A stretch of 64,000 bases of DNA from Croceimicrobium sp963974215 (GCA_963974215.1 CAXBBL010000001.1:538250-602249); one strand, 5' to 3'; positions 1-10,032 are shown, counted from the stretch's first letter. The notes: generated by a model not told the origin, from the sequence alone. Numbers and translations: made by a program.

Positions 1-15
1 CTAAAATCTGGGGAG

Positions 16-627
16 ATGAAAAGAATAATTGAAACAGGGATTTTAATCCTAGCAATAATGGCCTCGTTTTCGGCCTTTAAACCAAACGAAATTCTGTCAC
101 TAGGAAAAGTGGCGCCCATGGCTGACTTGCCTTTGGCCGACATAAGCGGTAAAGATGTCACGCTTAGTCAGTTGAAAAAGGAAAAAGGCCTGCTGGTGGT
201 CTTTAGCTGCAATACCTGTCCTTTTGTTTTAGCTTGGGAAGATCAATATCCTGCCTTAGGAGAGCTTACTAAAAAGTACGACATTGGGATGGTGCTTGTA
301 AATAGCAACGAAAAGAAACGCCAAGGCGATGACAGCATGGAGGAAATGAAAAAGCACGCCGAAGAAATGAATTATAATACGCCCTATGTTATTGATTCCA
401 ATAGTAAGTTGGCAGATTCATTTGGAGCGAAAACAACACCGCATGTATTTTTATTCGATAGTAATATGAAGTTGGTTTATCGTGGAAGTATAAACGATAA
501 ATATGAAAACAAATCGAAAGAAGCGACCAAGCATTATTTAAAAGAAGCTTTGGAACAATTAAATGAAGGGGAAGAAATATCTAATAATGATACCCGCGAA
601 ATAGGTTGCTCTATTAAAAGGGTTTAA
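16..627 (+). CDS. Thioredoxin-like secreted redox protein
   Basis: This 203-residue protein has an N-terminal hydrophobic signal segment (about residues 1-20), which implies export to the periplasm or envelope. A redoxin/AhpC-TSA fold follows, with a CxxC active site C65-N-T-C68 in the context FSCNTCPF. Later in the fold a cis-proline context (KTTPHVF) and FLFDSNMKLVYRG match the thioredoxin-like layout. Family knowledge: such proteins catalyse thiol-disulfide exchange; the partner cannot be told from sequence. The start ATG at 16 follows a GGGGAG Shine-Dalgarno-like run, so the gene is complete although it lies at the window edge. A hairpin terminator follows at 647-685, so it ends its transcript. 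Confidence 0.85.
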   Translation: MKRIIETGILILAIMASFSAFKPNEILSLGKVAPMADLPLADISGKDVTLSQLKKEKGLLVVFSCNTCPFVLAWEDQYPALGELTKKYDIGMVLVNSNEKKRQGDDSMEEMKKHAEEMNYNTPYVIDSNSKLADSFGAKTTPHVFLFDSNMKLVYRGSINDKYENKSKEATKHYLKEALEQLNEGEEISNNDTREIGCSIKRV

Positions 628-646
628 GCCTTTCAAAGACCTCTCA

Positions 647-685
647 AATAGGCGTCCTGATTAATTTAGGGCGTCTATTTTTTTT
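647..685 (+). terminator. Rho-independent terminator after the thioredoxin-like gene
   Basis: The arm AATAGGCGTCCT (647-658) pairs with AGGGCGTCTATT (668-679), with two mismatches that can be G-U pairs in RNA, and runs into eight or more T. It lies 20 bp after the stop codon. Confidence 0.7.
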
Positions 686-773
686 GGTACAAATCTCACC
701 TAGAGCTATTTTTTAATTCTCGCCATAAGACTAAAGCTCAGTATTGTGCGTTAATTTTGAAATTAACTTAGCG

Positions 774-2237
774 ATGCGAAATCTAATTTACCTCCTGTTT
801 TTAGTCTTATATAGTATACTTTTTTGGCAGGAAGGCTTAGGAATAAATTTGATTATTTTCTCTCTACTCAGTCTGGGTTTTTTAAGATTAGAATCTAAGC
901 AGACTTTTCGTAAAAGTGAAAGCCTTGTTTTGCTCTCATTAATTCTAGCAAGTGTGAGCCTGCTGCTTTATCATTCCACTCTTAGTATTATTGTTTTCTT
1001 CCTAGCATTTAGTACTTACTTAAGTTTTTTGCAACTCGGTTCATTTAGTGTGCTCGAAGCATTTGTTAATTCCTTTATTTCTTTCTTTTCGCTGCGTGGC
1101 CCTTTATTGCCTGATCCCCTTTTAAAAAAAGCGACTCCTTCTAAGGCTTTTCTTTATATGCGCATTGCTATTCTGCCGCTGCTGATATTTTTCGTCTTCT
1201 TTTTGCTTTTTAAAGAGGGTAACCAAATATTCGGGCAGTGGTCTGACGCAGCATTTGGCAGTTTTTTCAGTTACCTAGATAGGCTAGACATGACCTATCT
1301 GTTTTTTCTTTTACTCGGTCTCTTACTTTTAAGATGGATTTTCAAAGACAAGCGCATAAGGTTTTTAACGCTAAGTGAAAGCAATTTTATTAGCCGAAAA
1401 TCAAAGAAAAAAAGCTTCGGATCTTTTACAAACTTAAGCTTGAAGCGGGAATACCAAAGTGCATTTCTTCTTTTCTCCATGCTTAACCTACTCCTCTTCA
1501 TTGTAAATTTCATTGATATAAAGTGGGTGTGGTTTCAATTTTATGTACCCGAAAGTTTTAGCCTAAAAGATTTCGTGCATGAAGGAGTGGGGTACCTTAT
1601 TTTCAGCTTGGTACTATCTGCTGGTCTTATTTTTTATTACTTCCGTGCTAATCTTAACTTTTACCCCAAAAATGGCGGGCTAAGGTTTCTTGCTCAAATA
1701 TGGGTTTTGCAAAATGCAGTCTTGGCCCTTTCCGTGGCCCGTCGAACTTTTTATTATATCGGGTTTCATGGTTTGGCCGATCGCCGCATTGCAGTGCTAG
1801 TTTTCATCGCAATCATTCTGTTTGCTTTAGGGCTTTTGGTTTATAAGCTATCTACTAAACGTAATAATAGCTATGTTTTAAAGCAAAGTTCAGGCTTTAC
1901 TCTCGCTTTTCTAGCTGCTTTAAGCATAGTAAACTGGGATCAGCAGGTCGCCGTATATAATCTAAATCATGGGCAGGCAAATGAAATCGATGTAGCCCAT
2001 TACCTTGCACTTTCGCCTCGTGTTTACCCAACGCTTTATGCTAATTTAGAACGGATAGAATACCAGATTGAGCGACATTTGGAAAATGAGGTGCGTTGGG
2101 TTTATATAGATAGCATTGAAGAGTTTAAAACTCGCCTAGACACAAAAAAGGAACAATTTCTCTTGACCGAAAGGAGACAGAGCTGGCGTAGTTGGAATTA
2201 TGCCGATGCGCAGGCTATACGTGAGCTGAAACTTTAA
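774..2237 (+). CDS. Polytopic membrane protein of the DUF4173/DUF4153 type
   Basis: The protein is a 487-residue integral membrane protein with about ten hydrophobic segments. Near residues 310-350 it has the run SVARRTFYYIGFHGLADRR, which I associate with DUF4173/DUF4153 membrane proteins; the family has no established reaction. A soluble tail of about 90 residues follows the last membrane segment. An upstream in-frame TTG at 744 would add ten residues, but the ATG at 774 directly precedes the first hydrophobic segment (MRNLIYLLF) and is chosen. No partner gene is adjacent: the next gene (purQ) has its own promoter. The family call rests on motif memory and is moderate; the membrane topology is clear. 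Confidence 0.7.
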   Translation: MRNLIYLLFLVLYSILFWQEGLGINLIIFSLLSLGFLRLESKQTFRKSESLVLLSLILASVSLLLYHSTLSIIVFFLAFSTYLSFLQLGSFSVLEAFVNSFISFFSLRGPLLPDPLLKKATPSKAFLYMRIAILPLLIFFVFFLLFKEGNQIFGQWSDAAFGSFFSYLDRLDMTYLFFLLLGLLLLRWIFKDKRIRFLTLSESNFISRKSKKKSFGSFTNLSLKREYQSAFLLFSMLNLLLFIVNFIDIKWVWFQFYVPESFSLKDFVHEGVGYLIFSLVLSAGLIFYYFRANLNFYPKNGGLRFLAQIWVLQNAVLALSVARRTFYYIGFHGLADRRIAVLVFIAIILFALGLLVYKLSTKRNNSYVLKQSSGFTLAFLAALSIVNWDQQVAVYNLNHGQANEIDVAHYLALSPRVYPTLYANLERIEYQIERHLENEVRWVYIDSIEEFKTRLDTKKEQFLLTERRQSWRSWNYADAQAIRELKL

Positions 2238-2261
2238 GTAGGACCCTAGCAGGTGGAAAAC

Positions 2262-2325
2262 CGAGTTTTTAAAACTGAGTTCGATGAGAAGTTAGGCCTC
2301 AGACCTTTTGTAAATAGTGGGTTTT
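2262..2325 (-). repeat. Partial copy of the MITE-like intergenic repeat
   Basis: This stretch contains CTGAGTTCGATGAGAAGTTA followed by GGCCTCAGACC and TTTTGTAAATAGTGGGTTT. That is the reverse complement of one end of the elements at 41960-42113 and 44374-44570. Only one terminus and its neighbouring block are present. Confidence 0.6.
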
Positions 2326-2376
2326 AAGGAAGACTAAAATCTACCATTTACGCCAAAGATATCTTTGCGGATATAC

Positions 2377-2384
2377 TACCTTTG
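2377..2384 (+). promoter_or_regulatory. purQ promoter -7 box
   Basis: TACCTTTG matches the Bacteroidota -7 consensus TAnnTTTG and ends 14 bp before the purQ ATG. No clear -33 TTG is seen at the usual distance. Confidence 0.55.
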
Positions 2385-2398
2385 CAAAAATTCGAGCG

Positions 2399-3100
2399 AT
2401 GAAAATAGGCGTAGTAGTATTTCCAGGTAGCAATTGCGATCATGATATGATTTACACCCTCCAAAATTTGGGTCACGAGGTAGTAGAGTTGTGGCATAAA
2501 GATACCGACTTGCAAGCAGTGGAAATGGTAGCTATTCCTGGCGGATTCTCTTATGGCGATTACCTGCGTTCCGGCGCTATTGCTAGATTCTCACCCATTA
2601 TGGACTCGGTAATTGATTTTGCCAATGCCGGTGGTTACGTACTTGGGGTTTGCAATGGTTTTCAGGTTTTATGCGAAAGCGGTCTTTTACCAGGAACCCT
2701 CTTACATAATACCAGTCATACTTTCGTTTGCAAGAATGTTCACTTAAGTCCCGCAAGTAAAACGGCGGCGATCAGTGCCAATTTAGATACAGAAAGAACT
2801 TATAAAATCCCCGTAGCGCACGGCGAGGGACGTTACTACGCTTCGGATGAAGTACTGGATCAACTAGAAACCAAGGATCAAATTCTATTTCGTTACGCTA
2901 CCGCAGATGGCCAAATAACTGAGGAGGCAAACTTTAACGGTGCTTCTCGTAATATTGCTGGAGTTTGTAATGCGGGTAAGAATGTATTCGGCATGATGCC
3001 GCACCCAGAAAGAGCCGCGGATATTAATTTAGGTAATGAAGATGGCCGTCTTTTATTCGATAGCCTTTTTAGCAACATCAGCGCCGCTGCTGAGGCTTAG
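2399..3100 (+). CDS. purQ: Phosphoribosylformylglycinamidine synthase, glutaminase subunit
   Basis: PurQ supplies ammonia from glutamine to PurL for step four of de novo purine synthesis (FGAR to FGAM) in the cytoplasm. At 233 residues it has the usual size of the small, separate PurQ subunit. The class I glutamine amidotransferase triad is visible: nucleophile C85 in GVCNGFQ, and H202 and E204 in MPHPERA. The N-terminus MKIGVVVFPGSNCDHD is characteristic. It is monocistronic, and its stop overlaps the stop of the convergent GNAT gene by four bases. No other purine gene is in the window. Confidence 0.95.
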   Translation: MKIGVVVFPGSNCDHDMIYTLQNLGHEVVELWHKDTDLQAVEMVAIPGGFSYGDYLRSGAIARFSPIMDSVIDFANAGGYVLGVCNGFQVLCESGLLPGTLLHNTSHTFVCKNVHLSPASKTAAISANLDTERTYKIPVAHGEGRYYASDEVLDQLETKDQILFRYATADGQITEEANFNGASRNIAGVCNAGKNVFGMMPHPERAADINLGNEDGRLLFDSLFSNISAAAEA

Positions 3101-3558
3101 AGCACTTTTTCTACTCTAAAGTTTATTAGTATTTCTTCGCCTAATTGGTTCTCATTCTCTTTGAGAACGGCAAAGCCCTGGGCTAGAAAGAAGGGTTTGG
3201 CCATATAGCTTACATCGCTATAAATTTTTGTGGCGCCACGTTTTTTCGCTTCCGCTAAGATGGCCCTATACAGTTGCTTCGCGTATCCTTTACCTTGTTG
3301 ATGTTGGCTTACATATAGAAAATCGAAATAGTCTTCACCTTTTAAGGAAGCAAAGCCCATCACTTCATTTTCGACTTCTAGTAGTATAGTATATTGTTCT
3401 TTTATCAGCCCTAGCCAGCGTGAGGAAACATCGGCTCTATCGCTCCAAACTTTTAATTGCGCTTGGCTATAGTGTTCTTTGCCACTATTTAAAATAGAAT
3501 CTCGGAAGAGCTGCTTAAGCTTTCCGAGATCCTTAATATTTGCCTTTCGTATGGCCAC
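3097..3558 (-). CDS. GNAT family N-acetyltransferase
   Basis: A 153-residue single-domain GNAT protein that transfers acetyl from acetyl-CoA to an unknown amine acceptor. The acetyl-CoA-binding motif A is visible as LYVSQHQQGKGYAKQLYRAI (Q/RxxGxG/A type), preceded by the beta-4 strand VMGFASL and followed by a C-terminal strand containing AKPFFLAQGFAVLKE. The N-terminus MAIRKANIKDLGKLKQLF is typical of the fold. The substrate is not predictable. It lies 11 bp downstream of the large propeller gene on the same strand and may be co-transcribed, but no functional link is apparent. Confidence 0.88.
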   Translation of the reverse strand: MAIRKANIKDLGKLKQLFRDSILNSGKEHYSQAQLKVWSDRADVSSRWLGLIKEQYTILLEVENEVMGFASLKGEDYFDFLYVSQHQQGKGYAKQLYRAILAEAKKRGATKIYSDVSYMAKPFFLAQGFAVLKENENQLGEEILINFRVEKVL

Positions 3559-3569
3559 GAAGAGAGGTG

Positions 3570-6275
3570 TTAGGGTCTTACCTGAATTTTACGACTTATT
3601 CGGCTACTACCTTTTCTAAGATTTAAAATATAGGTACCAGCTTTTAGACTAGGTAATCGGTAGCTTTTGGTAGTCCCAGTTTCTTTAATCCAACGATCTT
3701 CGAGCACCGACTGTCCCTGTATGGTATATAAATTCACTTCCCAAATCCCTTCTTCTTGCCCTTCTATTTTAATGAAGTCCTTCGTAAGGGTGGGGTAAAT
3801 ATTGAATTCTGGGCTAGCGTCTACGAGGCTTTGCTCATCTATGCCAATGCCGCCGGCAAACTGGGCCGTATAAACGCCTCTGCCGTGAGTAGCTGCCATT
3901 ATGGTATAATCGCTCATACGCAGTTGTAACATATCAACCCTAACATTGGCCAAACCGTTGTTTGCTGGGACCCAGTTGGGAGAAGCGTCCATAAAATTGC
4001 GTGTTTCCCAAACGCCAAGCTCGGTAGCAAGGATTACATTATTGGAGTCGCGGGGATTAAAGAGCGACCACCTTACAGGCATATCGGGTAAGTCTCCATC
4101 CTTAATCGTCCAGTTTTGTCCACCGTCAGGGGTATAAAAAACAGAAGGAATACCATAATTCGAATAGGTAACAAGTAGCTCATCTTCACTTCTGCCTACC
4201 TGAATACAGCTTAAATATCCCGCGGGGAAATTAGAGCCAGTGAGCTCGGTAATAATTTCAGGACTGCTGCCATCGGCATGATCTACCCTGAAAAGTTTTC
4301 CTGATCCACCACCCACAAAAACGGTGCTAGCGGTATCGAAATAAGGAGAGACTTTAATACTAGTTGCGCTTCCGCCCAACGGGCGAATTTCTAAATCCTC
4401 TTCAATATGCGATGCATTTACCGCTCGGTAACGATAAATATTACGAGCGTTTTTACAAGCATAGAGAATACTTAAATCTGAGTCGTAGTCGGCAGGATTA
4501 ATAAAACGTCCGTCACCATTGTTGATAAAGCGCTGGCCGAATGAGTTACCGCTATTGAATGAACGCCAATAGGCATTGTAAACGTAGCTGGTAATTTGAA
4601 AGTTAGAAGATACCTGATCGATAAAGCAAAAGGCGCCATCGCCGCCCGTAGCGCGATCGGTGATGCCTAAGCCTGCCTGACTAAACCTTTCGGTACCATT
4701 ATCTTGCGAACCAGCTAGCATTACATCCGAACCAGCATCAGGGCTGATAGCTCCCGCATAATACTGGGTGACATTATAAGCCGCATTGCGATCGCTAAAG
4801 CTAGGGAAGGGTGAATTAAAATTACTAGAGTAAGCTACACCACCATCATTCCCACTGAGAATTTCGCTGGAGGACCCTGGCTTAAAAATAAACTCATGTT
4901 GATCGGCGTGCAAGTAAGGGTAACCAAAGCCGCCATACCAATGGGATACTTGCTGCCAAGTATTACCAGTATCTTGTGAACGAAACACATTGATACCACC
5001 GATTACTAGGGTAGCCGCATCGTTTGGATCAACTTGAGCAATTAAGTCGTACCAAGCTTGGCCACGGGTAAAATCGCTCGCAGGAATGCCTGGGTCATCG
5101 TCATTGGGTTCGGGTAGGTTTTGCCAAGTGGCACCCGAATCGGTGCTGCGTAAAAGCTTATCTAAAACGCCATTTTTTTCAACCATAGCGTAAATAATAG
5201 CCGCATTACTTGGTGCAACAGCCAGCTCAACTCTCTCGCCATCGGTATTGCGAACGCGGGTAAAATTTAGTCCGTCATCGCTGTAAAGGATATCTCCACC
5301 GCCGCGATTACCGTTGGTGCTTATGGCATTTACAGATCCTACCCAAATACGGTTATCGGGTCCGATTTCGAGATCGCCAACGGCATAATGATAATTTTGG
5401 CCGGCTACGGTTGGCATAACTTGGGTGAAACTTTGGCCACCATCAGTAGAGCGGTATAAACCTTCATCACCCACCTGTGCGCTAAATCCGCTATAGTCGG
5501 CATTACGCACAGCGACATATAAAACGCCTTGGCCATTTTCGTCGCGTACTTCGATGTCGCGTATAAATTTCATATTGGTGCTTGCGCTGAGCTGACTCCA
5601 GGTTAAACCGCCGTCGGTACTTTTAAAGAGCCCATCGCCCATACCACCTGATCCTGATCCAAAGCCTTCGCCTGTGCCTACATAAAAGGTTTGAGTATTG
5701 GTAGGATCATAAGCAATAGCACTTACGGAAAGTGTTTTCCAAAAATCATCAACTGGAACCCAGGGGTTTGCGCCATTGCTAATTTGAGTATTATACCATA
5801 AGCCCCCCGTTACACCACCGGCCCAAACTTTCTCTAAATTAGGGTCGTTTGGATCATACATTATGGCTCTGGTTCTGCCGCCTACATCATAAGGACCACG
5901 TTCTTCCCAAATTAAAGCAGGCAGATTACTAGTATCTAAACCTGCGTTTTTCAGGCTATACTGCGCGGCAGCACCCTGCAATCTACTTTTAGCGAGTTGT
6001 AGTTTTTCCGGAGTAGGATAACCCAAAGCGGGATCCATAGTCATGATGAAATTCTGTTGCCAGGCTAAGTCGGGACGGTCTGCTTTTGGCATGTTTTCCC
6101 ATTCTTCGAGGTCAATTTCACGTGCATCATCATTGTAAGGATGGGTAGCTAGAAACTCTTCATATTTTTGAAAACGATCTAATTCGGGGCTCTTGGAGTT
6201 TGTTTGAAAAGCAAGTACAATAGAGGCTATAATACCAAGGCCTATAGCCGTGGATAGGGCTGTTGTCTTCTTCAT
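3570..6275 (-). CDS. Secreted T9SS protein with sortilin/BNR-type beta-propeller repeats
   Basis: The 901-residue protein begins with a hydrophobic signal segment (about residues 1-23). It then carries many BNR/Asp-box-like turns (SxDxGxTW forms), for example STDGGLTWSQ, STDGGQSFTQ, STDSGATWQN, SQDTGNTWQQ and TPDGGQNWTI. These are typical of VPS10/sortilin-like or glycosidase-like propellers. The last ~80 residues form a T9SS type A sorting domain (FNIYPTLTKDF ... GTYILNLRKG ... RKIQVRP). Inference: it is exported by T9SS and displayed on or released from the cell surface. No glycosidase catalytic residues were recognised, so an enzymatic role is not claimed. It is the first gene of its strand block. 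Confidence 0.85.
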   Translation of the reverse strand: MKKTTALSTAIGLGIIASIVLAFQTNSKSPELDRFQKYEEFLATHPYNDDAREIDLEEWENMPKADRPDLAWQQNFIMTMDPALGYPTPEKLQLAKSRLQGAAAQYSLKNAGLDTSNLPALIWEERGPYDVGGRTRAIMYDPNDPNLEKVWAGGVTGGLWYNTQISNGANPWVPVDDFWKTLSVSAIAYDPTNTQTFYVGTGEGFGSGSGGMGDGLFKSTDGGLTWSQLSASTNMKFIRDIEVRDENGQGVLYVAVRNADYSGFSAQVGDEGLYRSTDGGQSFTQVMPTVAGQNYHYAVGDLEIGPDNRIWVGSVNAISTNGNRGGGDILYSDDGLNFTRVRNTDGERVELAVAPSNAAIIYAMVEKNGVLDKLLRSTDSGATWQNLPEPNDDDPGIPASDFTRGQAWYDLIAQVDPNDAATLVIGGINVFRSQDTGNTWQQVSHWYGGFGYPYLHADQHEFIFKPGSSSEILSGNDGGVAYSSNFNSPFPSFSDRNAAYNVTQYYAGAISPDAGSDVMLAGSQDNGTERFSQAGLGITDRATGGDGAFCFIDQVSSNFQITSYVYNAYWRSFNSGNSFGQRFINNGDGRFINPADYDSDLSILYACKNARNIYRYRAVNASHIEEDLEIRPLGGSATSIKVSPYFDTASTVFVGGGSGKLFRVDHADGSSPEIITELTGSNFPAGYLSCIQVGRSEDELLVTYSNYGIPSVFYTPDGGQNWTIKDGDLPDMPVRWSLFNPRDSNNVILATELGVWETRNFMDASPNWVPANNGLANVRVDMLQLRMSDYTIMAATHGRGVYTAQFAGGIGIDEQSLVDASPEFNIYPTLTKDFIKIEGQEEGIWEVNLYTIQGQSVLEDRWIKETGTTKSYRLPSLKAGTYILNLRKGSSRISRKIQVRP

Positions 6276-6417
6276 AAATCGTTCACAATTATTAAAAGGG
6301 TTAAATCGGGAGCGCTAAAATAGCCGAGAAAAGGAAATAATAGCTGTTTATAAACAACGCATTTGCAAAGAATAGGTTTGGTCGATTAGTAAATTCGCGT
6401 GAGGAGTACTAGTTGAA

Positions 6418-8190
6418 TTAGCTGAACTCCATTAATTTGCGACGATAAACAGAAAATAATTTGCTTTTACTTACAAAGCCCAGGTATTTTCCATTCTCGG
6501 TAACGGGAAGATTCCAAGCCCCACTAGACTGAAATTTTTTCATCACTGAAGACATGTCTTCTTTTATATCAACTACCGCTGGGGGAGGGCTCATTAGTTC
6601 AGAAACGTAGGTATTATCGTAAAGGCTATGATCGAACATAATGGTACGGAAGTCATCTAGCGTAAGCACACCAACCATAATGCCCTCTTCGTCAATTACT
6701 GGGAACAGGTTGCGCTTAGAGCGACTCACGACCTTCACTAATTGTCCTAGGGTAAATTCGGGTTTTACTTTTTTAAAATCCTTTTCTACCACGCTTGCAA
6801 TACTAAGCAGGGTGAGAATCGCTTGGTCCTTATTATGCGTAAGTAAGTCGCCGCGTTTGGCCAATTGCATGGTATAAATAGAATGGGGTAAAATGCTGCG
6901 TGTTACTAAATAAGAAATGGCCGAAACAGTCATTAAGGGCAAGAAGAGATCATAGCCAGCAGTGATTTCGGCAATCATAAATATGGCTGTAAGAGGGGCA
7001 TGCAGCACACCAGCCATTAAGCCCGCCATTCCAACAAGCGAGAAATTGGTAGTACTAATATCACTCAAGCCACTTTGGTTAACTAAAAAGGCAAAGGCAA
7101 AACCCAAGGCCGCTCCCACGAAAAGTGAAGGCGCAAAAATTCCCCCAATACCACCTGCGCCAAAAGTAAAAACCGAAGCAAATATTTTGAGAAAGACTAA
7201 GCCTAAAAGTAGAGCTACCACTATGTATGGACCGCTGAACCAGTCGTAAAGAATGCTTTGATTTACAATTGATATAACCTCCCCATTGAGCAGGGTATTG
7301 ATTAATTCATAACCTTCACCATATAAGGGTGGAACCAACCAAATAAGTAATCCTAAGGATAAGCCGCCAAATAAAACTTTTTGCCAAGTGCTTTTAATCT
7401 TGCTGAAAAGTTCATCGAAATAGAAATATACCTTCGTAAAATAAACCGAAGCCAAGGCAGTAAGTACCCCCATCAGGGCATAAAGTGGAAGGTCGCTAAT
7501 TTCAAAAGCCGCCAAGGCCTTATAGTGAAAGAGGTAATCGTTGCCTTGAATGAAAATGGAAGTTACCGCGCCCGATACCGAAGCTAAGAGTAAAGGAACT
7601 AAAGAGGCTAAAGTTAAATCAAGACTAAAGATTTCAATGGTAAAAATGATGGCGGCAATAGGTGCATTAAAAATAGAAGCAATAGCCCCCGCGGTTGCAC
7701 AACCCATTAAAAGAATGCGCTGCCTAAAGTTGAGGTGCATCATTCTCCCTAAATTAGAACCAATGGCCGAACCGGTTCCTACGGTGGGTCCCTCTAGTCC
7801 TACCGATCCACCAAAACCAACAGTAAGCGCTGAGGTGATTAAATAGGCATAAGTTTTATAAACCTGTAAAAATCCGCTGCGGCGCGAGATGGCATAAAGC
7901 GTGGAAGGAATCCCCTCCGAAATGGGCTTGTTAATAATGCGCTTTACGATAACGGTAAGTATTATACCGATTAGGGGAAAGGCAAAATAGTAAAGGTTGA
8001 AGTATTGATCTAAATAATCACTGCGCACCATTTCTTGGATGAAATGTGTGGTGTTTTTTAGAATAACGGCCACTAATCCCGTAATAAAGCCCACCAAAAT
8101 ACTCAGCATAAGCACAAAGCGGTCTTGCGAAATATGTTTCGCACGCCACAGTAAAAACCGGCCGAGTAAAGATTTAGGCTTCGGAGTCAT
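6418..8190 (-). CDS. ClC family chloride channel/antiporter with CBS pair
   Basis: A 590-residue inner-membrane protein with the ClC signature motifs. GSVGLEGPT (GxEGP, containing the external gating glutamate) lies near residue 130, and GAGGIGGIFAPSLFVGA (GxFxP) near residue 350. The gating glutamate suggests a Cl-/H+ antiporter rather than an open channel, by family knowledge. The C-terminal ~130 residues contain two CBS domains (GVLTLDDF and LGFVSKSKLF regions), likely nucleotide-responsive. Its ATG overlaps the aspS stop by one base (TAATG), so it is probably translationally coupled to aspS. Confidence 0.93.
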   Translation of the reverse strand: MTPKPKSLLGRFLLWRAKHISQDRFVLMLSILVGFITGLVAVILKNTTHFIQEMVRSDYLDQYFNLYYFAFPLIGIILTVIVKRIINKPISEGIPSTLYAISRRSGFLQVYKTYAYLITSALTVGFGGSVGLEGPTVGTGSAIGSNLGRMMHLNFRQRILLMGCATAGAIASIFNAPIAAIIFTIEIFSLDLTLASLVPLLLASVSGAVTSIFIQGNDYLFHYKALAAFEISDLPLYALMGVLTALASVYFTKVYFYFDELFSKIKSTWQKVLFGGLSLGLLIWLVPPLYGEGYELINTLLNGEVISIVNQSILYDWFSGPYIVVALLLGLVFLKIFASVFTFGAGGIGGIFAPSLFVGAALGFAFAFLVNQSGLSDISTTNFSLVGMAGLMAGVLHAPLTAIFMIAEITAGYDLFLPLMTVSAISYLVTRSILPHSIYTMQLAKRGDLLTHNKDQAILTLLSIASVVEKDFKKVKPEFTLGQLVKVVSRSKRNLFPVIDEEGIMVGVLTLDDFRTIMFDHSLYDNTYVSELMSPPPAVVDIKEDMSSVMKKFQSSGAWNLPVTENGKYLGFVSKSKLFSVYRRKLMEFS

Positions 8191-9944
8191 TATTTACCTT
8201 TCTGCTCTAAAGCAATTCCTAATTCTTTTAGTTGTTCAGCATCGATAGGGGAAGGGCTGTTGATCATTAAATCGCGACCCGAGTTATTTTTCGGGAAGGC
8301 GATAAAGTCGCGGATGGTTTCTGAACCACCAAGTAATGCTACCAAACGATCGAAGCCAAAGGCAATACCACCGTGGGGAGGAGCGCCATATTCAAAGGCA
8401 TCCATTAAAAATCCAAATTGCGCTTTGGCCTCTTCCGGGCTGAAGCCCAGCACTTCAAACATGCGGCTTTGCACTGCGCGATCATGGATACGAATCGAAC
8501 CACCGCCGATTTCATTTCCGTTTAAAACAATATCGTAGGCATTGGCACGTACCTTTCCGGGATCCGTGTCTAAAAGTGCAAAGTCTTCGAGTTTAGGCGA
8601 AGTAAAAGGGTGGTGCATCGCATGGAAGCGACCACTTTCTTCATCCCATTCTAAAAGGGGGAAGTCTACTACCCAAAGTGGGGCATATTCGTCGCTTTTG
8701 CGCAAGCCTAATTCTTCTGCCATATAAAGGCGCAATTCGCTCATGGCTTTGCGAGTTTTAGTTTCGGCGCCTGCTAAAATCAGAATTAAATCGCCCGGCT
8801 TAGAGCCACATTGCTGATGCCAAAGGGCCTGCTCTTCTTCATTATAAAATTTGTCAACCGAAGATTTAAAACTGCCGTCTTCATTGTATTTCGACCAAAT
8901 AAGGCCGTTCATACCAATTTGCGGACGCTTAACCCAGTTGGTGATGGCATCTAGCTGCTTACGAGTATAAGTAGCGCAATTTTCTACCGAAATCGCGAGT
9001 ACTGTTTCGGCATCATCAAAAACTTGGAAGCCTTTATTTTGCACCAAATTATTGATTTGGTTTAATTTCATTGCAAAGCGAATGTCAGGCTTGTCGTTGC
9101 CATATTGCTCCATCGCTTCGGCGTAAGTGAGAACGGGGAAATTCTCTATTTCTACACCTTTAATGTCTTTCAAAAGAGATTTTACAAATTTTTCAAAAGT
9201 GCTTAACACATCGGCTTGCTCTACGAAAGCCATTTCACAGTCGATTTGGGTAAACTCGGGTTGGCGATCGGCGCGTAAATCCTCATCTCTAAAACATCTT
9301 ACAATTTGGTAGTACCGGTCGTAGCCAGATACCATCAATAGCTGCTTGAAGGTTTGAGGCGATTGCGGTAAAGCGTAAAATTGCCCCTCGTTCATACGTG
9401 AAGGCACTACAAAGTCGCGGGCTCCCTCGGGGGTAGATTTGATTAAATAGGGAGTTTCAATCTCTAAAAAGTCGGCACTATTTAAAAAGGCTCTGGCCGC
9501 TTGGGCTACCTTATGGCGGAGCATAATGTTTTTCTTAACTGGCTCACGACGTAAGTCTAAATAGCGATATTTCATGCGGAGCTCTTCGCCACCGTCACTT
9601 TCTTCTTCTATGGTAAAGGGCGGAGTGAGGGAGGCATTAAGAATGTCAAGTTTGGTGACTTTAATTTCAATTTCACCCGTGGACATTTTAGGGTTTTTAC
9701 TCTCGCGTTCTAAAACTTCACCACTAATACTAATCACATATTCGCGTCCTAATTTTCTTGCTTTAAGCAGAAGGGCTTCGTCTGTACCATCGTTAAAAGC
9801 CAATTGGGTTATGCCATAGCGATCGCGCAAATCGATGAAGGTCATACCGCCCAGGTTTCTAATTTTTTGCACCCAGCCGCTCAGGATAACTTCTTGTCCA
9901 ATAAATGAGGCATTTAACTGCCCGCAGGTATGAGATCGATACAT
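8190..9944 (-). CDS. aspS: Aspartyl-tRNA synthetase
   Basis: This class II synthetase charges tRNA-Asp. At 584 residues it has the bacterial-type length with the GAD insertion domain. An N-terminal OB-fold anticodon-binding domain contains LSGWVQKIRNLGGMTFIDLR. Motif 2 is FRDEDLRADRQPEFTQID and motif 3 is GIAFGFDRLVALL near the C-terminus. An upstream TTG at 9965 would add seven residues, but the ATG at 9944 gives the canonical start MYRSHTCGQL. It is the first gene of a two-gene unit with the ClC gene. Whether it is discriminating (Asp only) or non-discriminating was not resolved. Confidence 0.97.
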   Translation of the reverse strand: MYRSHTCGQLNASFIGQEVILSGWVQKIRNLGGMTFIDLRDRYGITQLAFNDGTDEALLLKARKLGREYVISISGEVLERESKNPKMSTGEIEIKVTKLDILNASLTPPFTIEEESDGGEELRMKYRYLDLRREPVKKNIMLRHKVAQAARAFLNSADFLEIETPYLIKSTPEGARDFVVPSRMNEGQFYALPQSPQTFKQLLMVSGYDRYYQIVRCFRDEDLRADRQPEFTQIDCEMAFVEQADVLSTFEKFVKSLLKDIKGVEIENFPVLTYAEAMEQYGNDKPDIRFAMKLNQINNLVQNKGFQVFDDAETVLAISVENCATYTRKQLDAITNWVKRPQIGMNGLIWSKYNEDGSFKSSVDKFYNEEEQALWHQQCGSKPGDLILILAGAETKTRKAMSELRLYMAEELGLRKSDEYAPLWVVDFPLLEWDEESGRFHAMHHPFTSPKLEDFALLDTDPGKVRANAYDIVLNGNEIGGGSIRIHDRAVQSRMFEVLGFSPEEAKAQFGFLMDAFEYGAPPHGGIAFGFDRLVALLGGSETIRDFIAFPKNNSGRDLMINSPSPIDAEQLKELGIALEQKGK

Positions 9945-10032
9945 GTAATAATATTTAGCCGGCAAAATTACAATATCTAAAGGCTTCCCTATTTTTGAAG
10001 CGCTTTAATTAGCACAAAATTTCAAATCTATT

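Noticed and set aside
7381..7846. Plus-strand frames opposite the ClC gene
   Set aside because: Shadows of the ClC coding sequence in reverse frames.
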